The notes below the pieces were generated by a model. The model saw nothing but the letters and a program-made list of their open reading frames with translations, did not search any database and was not told the DNA's origin. From Dehalococcoidia bacterium (lineage in GTDB: Bacteria; Chloroflexota; Dehalococcoidia; Dehalococcoidales; DAOWKM01): a stretch of DNA of 5,396 nucleotides. The stretch's first letter is position 1. Every line of letters begins with the position of its first letter. The stretch is taken from NCBI GenBank assembly GCA_030643695.1, contig DAOWKM010000091.1:1-5396 (forward strand), given 5' to 3'. Shown piece by piece: positions 1-4,332 of this stretch. Position numbers and translations under genes: made by a program.

Positions 1-533
1 CCCCTCTCCACCCCTCCATCAGCTAGAGCATCCCTGATACCTGTGCTGCTTTCCACTTCACCGTCTATCATTACCGGGGGAATTACCGTTACACTGAAGT
101 TCATATCCTGTCCCAGCGTGCGGAGAGCATCAGTGTTACCCTCTCTGTTTCGGCCTAAGGTAAAGTCATGCCCAACTACCAATCCACGCATTCTAAGATA
201 TTTCTTTAGTAGGCTGATAAATTGGCCAGCGTTGAGCTGAGCTAACTCACGGGTGAAGGACAGGGTAATGATAGCTTCAATGCCTTCATTTTTGAGAAGA
301 CTGGTTCTTTGGGCAAGGTTAGTCAAGAACGGTAGCTTAGACCGAGGTGACAATACCTCCCGGGGATGCTGGCGAAAGGTTACTACCCCGCTAAGCAAAT
401 TCTGCTGTCTGGCCCGCTCGGTCAACTGTGAAATCAGGTATTTATGACCGAGGTGAACCCCATCAAAGACACCGATGGTTAGCAGCATACCTCTCTCGGG
501 TGATACCTCAGCCAACTCTTCTTCTACCGGCAT
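1..533 (-). CDS. ribF: Bifunctional riboflavin kinase/FAD synthetase RibF, N-terminal FMN adenylyltransferase part (3' end cut by window edge)
   Basis: The product would make FMN from riboflavin and FAD from FMN in the cytoplasm. Only the first 177 codons are in the window, so the gene runs off the left edge. What is visible is the nucleotidyltransferase (FAD synthetase) domain: GVFDGVHLGH at residues 21-30, the HxGH-type nucleotide-binding loop; VTFRQHPREVL at 51-61; a GHDFTLGRNREGN segment at 121-133; and SSTGIR at 162-167, matching the family SSTRIR motif with Gly in place of the first Arg. The C-terminal riboflavin kinase domain is not visible. The ATG at 533 is the first possible start: an in-frame TAA lies a few codons upstream and a GGGGGAG purine run sits just before it. 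An internal Met16 would leave only five residues before the motif. It is the last visible gene of a leftward run with fmt and the peptidase gene. Family assignment is secure; the kinase domain is assumed. Confidence 0.93.
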   Translation of the reverse strand, partial: MPVEEELAEVSPERGMLLTIGVFDGVHLGHKYLISQLTERARQQNLLSGVVTFRQHPREVLSPRSKLPFLTNLAQRTSLLKNEGIEAIITLSFTRELAQLNAGQFISLLKKYLRMRGLVVGHDFTLGRNREGNTDALRTLGQDMNFSVTVIPPVMIDGEVESSTGIRDALADGGVER

Positions 534-626
534 AACTCCCCCTGAGCAGCATTATTGGTAACAATATAGCATTAGGCAGGCAAGAAATAAAAAGAAGAAG
601 CATTAAACTTACCAAACAATAGGTTA
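534..626. other. Intergenic gap between peptidase gene and ribF
   Basis: These 93 bases contain the ribF ribosome binding site and otherwise AT-rich sequence. I see no stable hairpin followed by a T run on the minus strand, so nothing argues against read-through from the peptidase gene into ribF. No convincing promoter was found either. Co-transcription is therefore inferred from strand and spacing only. Confidence 0.5.
536..543 (-). promoter_or_regulatory. Ribosome binding site of ribF
   Basis: On the minus strand this reads AGGGGGAG, 2 bases before the ATG at 533 (4 bases from the G run). It supports the first ATG rather than the internal Met16 codon. Spacing is a little short, so the exact pairing is uncertain. 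Confidence 0.55.
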
Positions 627-1328
627 CTATCTTCGCCCCATACCCACCGCCAAAATCACAAAATAGAAAAGCTGGGCTACCGCCTGGAGTAAAGCAGCCA
701 CATAGGTCAGAGCCGCTGCGGAAAGAACAGCGCTAGCGCCTTCATATTCACGAGCTGAAACCAGCCCGGTTTTCTGCAACATTTGGCGGGCACGATTTGA
801 GGCATCATACTCCACCGGGAGAGTAACCAGAGCGAAAAGCACCGCCGCAGCAAATAGCCATATCCCCACCCACATAACATCCAACCCAAAGCCAGCACCA
901 AACATATATAAAATTAGACCGAGGATAACACAGATGAAACCAAACCGGCTCCCCAGGTTAGCCACTGGCACCAGAGCGGTGCGCACCCTCAGCGGGGCAT
1001 AGCCAACATTATGCTGAACGGCATGCCCTACCTCATGAGCGACAATGCCCACTGCTGCCACCGATGGGCTATTAGCCACACCAGATGACAGCCGCAATAC
1101 CTTACGCCTGGGGTCATAGTGGTCAGTTAGCCGTCCTCTCGTTCCCTCAACCTTAACCTGCCTAAGACCATTGTAAGCCAGTAAAGCCTGCGCTGCCTGG
1201 GCACCAGTTACACCACCCATATTGGGCACCCTAGAATACTTCTTGTAAGCCGATGATACCCTTGCCTGTGCCCAAATCATAAAGGCTAGTGGCGGTAACA
1301 TAAAAAGTAGATATAAGAGCATCTTCAC
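627..1328 (-). CDS. Membrane zinc metallopeptidase, YugP / Zn_peptidase_2 family
   Basis: Putative membrane-bound, zinc-dependent endopeptidase of 233 residues, a usual length for the YugP family (Zn_peptidase_2), which is distantly related to HtpX-type proteases. Residues 3-21 form an N-terminal membrane helix. The segment GRLTDHYDPRRKVLRLS (65-81) is typical of the family. HEVGH at 98-102 is the HExxH zinc site (His98 and His102 ligands, Glu99 catalytic). VEYDAS at 172-177 supplies the likely third ligand, Glu173. Further hydrophobic helices lie near 130-147, 152-170 and 205-228. The start shown is GTG at 1328; an ATG two codons later (1322) is equally possible and sits 9 bases from an AGAGGGG run, a better spacing. 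The gene begins 43 bases after fmt and is probably in its operon. The physiological substrate is unknown; a role in membrane-protein quality control is only inferred from related families. Confidence 0.88.
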   Translation of the reverse strand: MKMLLYLLFMLPPLAFMIWAQARVSSAYKKYSRVPNMGGVTGAQAAQALLAYNGLRQVKVEGTRGRLTDHYDPRRKVLRLSSGVANSPSVAAVGIVAHEVGHAVQHNVGYAPLRVRTALVPVANLGSRFGFICVILGLILYMFGAGFGLDVMWVGIWLFAAAVLFALVTLPVEYDASNRARQMLQKTGLVSAREYEGASAVLSAAALTYVAALLQAVAQLFYFVILAVGMGRR

Positions 1329-1371
1329 TCACCCCTCTGAAGTCAGGCATAATTTTAACATAAGCCCGATT
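1329..1371. other. Short intergenic gap fmt - peptidase
   Basis: A 43-base gap on the same strand, holding the ribosome binding site of the downstream gene and no terminator-like hairpin. The tight spacing supports co-transcription of fmt with the peptidase gene. Confidence 0.5.
1332..1338 (-). promoter_or_regulatory. Ribosome binding site of the zinc peptidase gene
   Basis: Minus-strand AGAGGGG lies 3 bases before GTG (1328) and 9 bases before ATG (1322). The spacing favours the ATG; the two choices differ by only two residues. Confidence 0.5.
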
Positions 1372-2325
1372 TCAACTCAAGGGCAATATCGCCCCGATAA
1401 ACTGCCTCTGCCCCGGCAAAAACTCAGCGGCAGACATAGCTCGCTTCCCCTCTAGCTGAACTGTTAACACCCCCAAAACCCCACCCCCGGTATGGACTCC
1501 AAATGCCGCCTTTGACCTGCCGCCGGTTGGGGTTAGAGCTACCACCTGCCCGGCTTCAAGGGTTCTTTCCTCAGGCAGGGGCACCGCCCCTATAATCTTG
1601 AGCTGCTTTCCCTGCCACCTGGTATAACACCCTGGCCAAGGATAAAAAGCACGCACCCGCCGCCATATGTCTATCGCTGGCAGATGCCAGTCAATCTCAC
1701 CATCCTCCTTGGAGATTGAGCTAGAATAGGTAGCCTCAGCCTCATCCTGAGGTTGAGGAGCGAGCTCACCCTTTAACCAGCAAGGCAAAACCTCCAGAAG
1801 TAACTGAGCTGCTATCAGGGACAGCTTAGCCGTAAGTGAGCCGGTGGTATCCTGGGCTAAAACAGGAATCTGTGCCCTGGCTAATACAGGACCGGTATCC
1901 AGCCCCCTGTCCATCAGCATAATGCTAACCCCGGTAAACTCATCACCGGCTAGAATAGCCGCGGCTACTGGCGAGGCTCCCCTAAATCTAGGTAGCAGAG
2001 AGGGGTGAATATTAATACACCCGTAACCAGGGATGTCTAAAATTGACTGGGGCAGAATTTGACCGAAGGCAGCCACCACGATAACATCAGGGTGAAAGCC
2101 AGCCAGTTGCTCCACTACCTCTGTTCCCTTTAAGCTAACCGGCTGCACCACTGGCAGCTTCCAGGAGGCAGCTGCCCTCTTCAATGGAGGAGAACCCAGA
2201 GAACGCCCCCTGCCTGTCGGTTTATCCGGTTGAGTATAAACAGCAACCACCTGGTATTGATTAAGAATAAGGTGCTCCAGAGGAAGAATAGCAAACTCAG
2301 GACTACCCATAAAAACAACTCGCAA
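1372..2325 (-). CDS. fmt: Methionyl-tRNA formyltransferase (TTG start)
   Basis: Transfers a formyl group from 10-formyltetrahydrofolate to methionyl-initiator tRNA before translation initiation. The 317-residue length is normal for the family. The N-terminal Rossmann-type catalytic domain opens with MRVVFMGSPEFA. The loop QPDKPTGRG (32-40) contains Arg39, matching the tRNA-binding arginine loop of the E. coli enzyme. NIHPSLLPRFRG (105-116) and GLDTG (141-145) supply the catalytic Asn105, His107 and Asp143. The C-terminal OB-fold-like tRNA-binding domain starts near 205 and includes IWRRVRAFYPWPG (220-232). The start is TTG: only this codon yields the family N-terminus, and a strong AGGAGGT precedes it; the first in-frame ATG (Met6) would cut into the Rossmann strand. 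It heads the leftward gene run. The def gene often found before fmt is absent, its place being taken by the dnaA regulatory region. Confidence 0.97.
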   Translation of the reverse strand: MRVVFMGSPEFAILPLEHLILNQYQVVAVYTQPDKPTGRGRSLGSPPLKRAAASWKLPVVQPVSLKGTEVVEQLAGFHPDVIVVAAFGQILPQSILDIPGYGCINIHPSLLPRFRGASPVAAAILAGDEFTGVSIMLMDRGLDTGPVLARAQIPVLAQDTTGSLTAKLSLIAAQLLLEVLPCWLKGELAPQPQDEAEATYSSSISKEDGEIDWHLPAIDIWRRVRAFYPWPGCYTRWQGKQLKIIGAVPLPEERTLEAGQVVALTPTGGRSKAAFGVHTGGGVLGVLTVQLEGKRAMSAAEFLPGQRQFIGAILPLS

Positions 2326-2330
2326 TTTAA

Positions 2331-2337
2331 ACCTCCT
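2331..2337 (-). promoter_or_regulatory. Strong ribosome binding site fixing the fmt TTG start
   Basis: Minus-strand AGGAGGT is a near-perfect Shine-Dalgarno sequence, 5 bases before TTG at 2325. It decides the start codon in favour of TTG over the internal ATG at 2310. Confidence 0.85.
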
Positions 2338-2344
2338 ACTGCTA

Positions 2345-2374
2345 ATTCTAACATCAAAAGAATTTTTCTAACAA
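2345..2374 (-). promoter_or_regulatory. Candidate promoter for fmt operon
   Basis: On the minus strand, TTGTTA (2374-2369) and TAGAAT (2350-2345) are separated by 18 bases, resembling sigma70-type -35 and -10 boxes. A TG one base before the -10 hexamer gives an extended -10. Transcription would begin near 2338, giving a very short leader that just includes the ribosome binding site. The -35 hexamer overlaps the outer edge of repeat copy A, so a protein bound to the repeat could affect it. Found by eye; no alternative was scored. Confidence 0.4.
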
Positions 2375-2488
2375 CTGACCGGTTTATATCTATCAGTTAA
2401 ATATTAATTAAACGAATAAGTCTGACAGACTTCTTAAGGGAGGGTTAAGGGCAAAACTAACCACCAATCAGCGCTGAAAACCTTGCCA
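2361..2488 (+). repeat. Direct repeat, copy A (128 bp)
   Basis: Aligns without gaps to 2549-2676 at a fixed offset of 188 bases, with 110 of 128 positions identical by hand count. The core 2383-2488 matches at 97 of 106 positions and all nine core differences are transitions. Ordered contents: an AT-rich block around TTAATTAA (2404-2411), TTAAACGAA, the interrupted palindrome AAGTCTGaCAGACTT (2418-2432), two TTAAGGG motifs whose starts are 11 bases apart, AAACTAACCACC, the palindrome TCAGCGCTGA (2468-2477), and AAACCTTGCC. It encodes nothing. Confidence 0.9.
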
Positions 2489-2527
2489 TCCAAAATTGCC
2501 ACCAGTATTATTATAAGGCGAGGATTT

Positions 2528-2539
2528 GGACAATTGTCC
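2528..2539. promoter_or_regulatory. Perfect 12-bp palindrome GGACAATTGTCC, candidate operator
   Basis: A complete inverted repeat in the 60-base spacer between the two direct-repeat copies. Its symmetry suits a dimeric helix-turn-helix regulator. No regulator gene is nearby and no binding protein can be named. Confidence 0.35.
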
Positions 2540-2548
2540 GCACAGGGA

Positions 2549-2676
2549 AATTTTTCTGGCCATCAGCCATTTTATATCTATCAATTAAATATTAATTAAA
2601 CGAATAAGCCCGACAGACTTTTTAAGGGGGGGTTAAGGACAAAACTAACTACCAATCAGCGCCAAAAACCTTGCCA
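2549..2676 (+). repeat. Direct repeat, copy B (128 bp)
   Basis: Second copy of the repeat at 2361-2488, same orientation, after a 60-base spacer. It keeps the AT-rich block, TTAAACGAA, the paired TTAAGG motifs (2622 and 2633), AAACTAACTACC and AAACCTTGCC. Both palindromes of copy A are broken here: the left arm reads AAGCCCG, and TCAGCGCTGA has become TCAGCGCCAA. Confidence 0.9.
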
Positions 2677-2788
2677 GTGAGGACATCTGGTGTTATCTTA
2701 AATTTTACCTAAACCTTATTCCCAACCCCCAGATAAAAAGGTGCCTCTGCTTTGCGATATAAGTCTGCAATTTTTAAGGGTTAAACGA

Positions 2789-2795
2789 AAGGAAG
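2789..2795 (+). promoter_or_regulatory. Ribosome binding site of dnaA
   Basis: AAGGAAG ends 3 bases before the ATG, with its GGA core 5 bases away. An in-frame TAA at 2775-2777 and no start codon in between make the ATG at 2799 the only upstream-supported start. Confidence 0.7.
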
Positions 2796-2798
2796 TTA

Positions 2799-4121
2799 AT
2801 GGAAGCCGGGTCAGCGCAGCAAATCTGGGAAACTGCCTTAGGTGAATTGCAAATCCAAGTCAGCAAGCCAAACTACCGAACCTGGCTGGAAAAAACTGCA
2901 GGTTTAAGTTATCAAGATAATCAATTTGTTGTCGGTGTCCCCAACACCTTCATCGCTGAATATTTAGACAAAGCTCTGCGCTCGTTAATTGAAAAGGCAC
3001 TCATCGGTCTTACTCACCGTGATATTAAGGTCACCTTCTGTGTAGATACCAAGCATCAAAGTTCACCAAGTAGCTATGTTACCCGAGAGGAATCCCTTCC
3101 AATGTTCAACTCAAGATATACCTTTGATTCCTTCATCGTAGGTAGCAGTAATCGCTTAGCCCATGCTGCCGCTCTGGGGGTAGCCGAAAACCCAGGACAT
3201 AGCTATAATCCACTATTTATATATGGAGGGGTAGGTCTGGGCAAGACCCATCTATTGCAGGCTATTGGTCATGTGGCTCTAGCCAAGAATATTCGGGTTC
3301 TCTATGTCAGCGCTGAGCAGTTTACTAATGAGTTTATAACTGCGATTAAACAGAAGAAAACCGAGGAATTCCGTAACAAATTTAGAAGTGTTGATATGTT
3401 ACTGATTGATGACATTCAATTTATCAGTGGCAAGGAGCAGACCGAGGAAAGCTTCTTCCACACCTTTAATGAACTACATAACGCTAATCGCCAGATTGCT
3501 ATTACCAGCAACCACCCCCCTAAAGCCATGTCCCGATTAGAAGACCGACTACGCTCCCGCTTTGAATGGGGGTTAATTGCTGATATTCAACCACCCGACT
3601 TTGAAACACGCCTAGCTATTCTGCAAGCTAGGGCTGAGCAGGAAGGAGCCGATATCGCCTCAGATGTGCTAGAGCTTATTGCTCAGCAGGCCAAACAAAA
3701 CATTAGAGAGCTAGAGGGTTCCCTAAACCGGATTATTGCTTACGCCAGACTGATTAGAGCTTCGGTTACTCCTGAGTTAGCCGCTCAAGCACTGGAGGAT
3801 ATAGCCAGTAAGGGTTATAAAAGTGCCCCCATTACACCTAATCTAGTGATAGACACCGTAGCTAAAAGCTTCCAGCTATCCCCTGTGGACCTAAAAGGCA
3901 GGAAAAGAGATAGGGAAACTACTCTAGCCCGGCAGGTGGCAATGTATCTCCTTAGGCAGGAGATTAACTGCTCATTAGCTCAAATTGGTCAAGAATTGGG
4001 AGGCAGAGAGCCTATAACTGCTAGCTATGCTTATAGGAAAATAGCTGGTGATATTAATACTAACCTTGATTTAAGGCACCGGCTGTCTGACATCCAGCAA
4101 AGAATACACCAAGATTATTAA
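2799..4121 (+). CDS. dnaA: Chromosomal replication initiator DnaA, with divergent domain IV signature
   Basis: AAA+ ATPase that binds origin DNA, melts it and starts helicase loading. At 440 residues it is normal for a DnaA with a short linker. Domain I spans about 5-82; domain II is a short linker (about 83-102). Domain III begins at FNSRYTFDSFIVG (103-115), with Walker A GGVGLGKTH at 143-151, Walker B LLIDDIQFI at 201-209, the box VII arginine region DRLRSRFEWGL at 249-259, and sensor II around NIRELEGSLNR (301-311). Domain IV starts near 345 with the basic KGRKRDRETTLARQVAMYL segment (366-384). Its DNA-reading helix begins GGREPITASYAYRKI (401-415), where most bacteria have GGRDHTTVLHA or a close variant, so three major-groove-reading positions are changed (D to E, H to P, T to I). 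The ATPase core looks intact. The gene is divergent from fmt and followed by the putative origin. Its G and C contents are nearly equal, unlike strongly G-rich obgE. Confidence 0.98.
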   Translation: MEAGSAQQIWETALGELQIQVSKPNYRTWLEKTAGLSYQDNQFVVGVPNTFIAEYLDKALRSLIEKALIGLTHRDIKVTFCVDTKHQSSPSSYVTREESLPMFNSRYTFDSFIVGSSNRLAHAAALGVAENPGHSYNPLFIYGGVGLGKTHLLQAIGHVALAKNIRVLYVSAEQFTNEFITAIKQKKTEEFRNKFRSVDMLLIDDIQFISGKEQTEESFFHTFNELHNANRQIAITSNHPPKAMSRLEDRLRSRFEWGLIADIQPPDFETRLAILQARAEQEGADIASDVLELIAQQAKQNIRELEGSLNRIIAYARLIRASVTPELAAQALEDIASKGYKSAPITPNLVIDTVAKSFQLSPVDLKGRKRDRETTLARQVAMYLLRQEINCSLAQIGQELGGREPITASYAYRKIAGDINTNLDLRHRLSDIQQRIHQDY

Positions 4122-4160
4122 TTACTTATATCCGCACCCTTAGTCCCCCCACGCTAAATA

Positions 4161-4193
4161 CTATAAACAGGTTATAAGCAAACTATACACAAT
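4161..4193 (+). repeat. Three tandem 11-bp motifs resembling DnaA boxes
   Basis: CTATAAACA (4161), TTATAAGCA (4172) and CTATACACA (4183) start exactly 11 bases apart in the same orientation. Compared with the relaxed box TTATNCACA they match at 7, 7 and 8 of 9 positions. Helical phasing would put the three sites on nearly one face of the DNA, suitable for cooperative DnaA loading. Binding is inferred. Confidence 0.45.
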
Positions 4194-4292
4194 CTAAAGT
4201 AAGCCACCTCAACTTTTAGCCCTAATGCCTTTACTATCCGCTGTCATTATTACTACTATTAATATAAAATATTCTTAGTAAGTTAGATAATA

Positions 4293-4298
4293 TATAAT
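4293..4298 (+). promoter_or_regulatory. Possible -10 element for obgE
   Basis: An exact TATAAT lies about 35 bases before the obgE ATG and would give a leader of roughly 28 bases. No -35 hexamer is recognisable 16-18 bases upstream, and chance matches are frequent in such AT-rich DNA, so this is weak. Confidence 0.25.
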
Positions 4299-4321
4299 TA
4301 TATAGTAATAGTATAAGAATT

Positions 4322-4325
4322 AAGG
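4322..4325 (+). promoter_or_regulatory. Ribosome binding site of obgE
   Basis: AAGG lies 7 bases before ATG at 4333, with an in-frame TAA at 4321-4323. It is a short but well-spaced Shine-Dalgarno core in otherwise AT-only sequence. Confidence 0.55.
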
Positions 4326-4332
4326 TATTAAA

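Larger units (their letters stand above)
2326..2798. other. Non-coding region between fmt and dnaA: repeat-rich control region, possible part of a bipartite origin
   Basis: This 473-base divergent intergenic region has no convincing gene. It contains the fmt promoter and ribosome binding site, two 128-base direct repeats (2361-2488 and 2549-2676), a perfect 12-base palindrome in the spacer between them (2528-2539), and a dnaA-proximal tail. Recurrent short motifs are TTAAACGAA (2408, 2596, 2781), TTAAGGG (2434, 2445, 2622, 2774, with TTAAGGA at 2633) and AAACCTT (2478, 2666, 2711). No consensus TTATCCACA box is present; the nearest is TTATTCCCA at 2716-2724. Regions upstream of dnaA commonly hold DnaA-binding clusters for autoregulation or origin function, so that role is inferred here. 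Confidence 0.6.
4122..4332. other. Putative replication origin (oriC) between dnaA and obgE
   Basis: A 211-base non-coding region. Its left part is strongly C-rich on the plus strand (4121-4260: about 40 C against 12 G), and 4246-4333 has only 11 G or C in 88 bases. Immediately to the right, obgE is strongly G-rich (4381-4560: about 71 G, 21 C), so the cumulative GC skew minimum falls here. It also holds three 11-base phased DnaA-box-like motifs (4161-4193) and a run of trinucleotides (4247-4261) beside the AT-rich tract. This box, trinucleotide, AT-tract order just downstream of dnaA resembles the unwinding side of the Bacillus subtilis origin. Origin function is inferred; no consensus TTATCCACA box is present. 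Confidence 0.6.
4246..4332. other. AT-rich tract, candidate DNA unwinding element
   Basis: About 12% GC across some 88 bases, far below its surroundings. It includes five TTA/CTA trinucleotides (4247-4261), inverted 8-base arms TACTATTA (4254-4261) and TAATAGTA (4306-4313), and the perfect palindrome TATATAATTATATA (4291-4304). Low melting stability beside box-like motifs is what an origin unwinding element needs. It also carries the obgE leader, so part of the AT richness may serve a promoter. Confidence 0.5.

Noticed and set aside
43..447. Two plus-strand open frames (43-240, 253-447)
   Set aside because: They lie antisense to ribF, whose motifs are clear on the minus strand, and their translations show no family features.
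707..901. 64-codon minus-strand frame inside the zinc peptidase gene
   Set aside because: An out-of-frame shadow of the peptidase coding sequence, with no ribosome binding site that I can see and no recognisable product.
2361..2676. Direct repeats as a CRISPR array or ends of a mobile element
   Set aside because: There are only two copies, each 128 bases, with a 60-base non-coding spacer, no transposase or cas gene, and no target-site duplication visible.
2756..2763. A dnaA promoter at GATATAAG
   Set aside because: TATAAG is close to a -10 box, but no acceptable -35 lies 16-18 bases upstream, so it was not listed as a feature.
4122..4200. Intrinsic terminator after dnaA
   Set aside because: No stem-loop followed by a T run was found; the C-rich stretch at 4145-4150 has no pairing partner nearby.
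2326..4332. Consensus DnaA boxes TTATCCACA in either orientation
   Set aside because: No exact match was seen by eye on either strand; the closest are TTATTCCCA (2716-2724) and CTATACACA (4183-4191).
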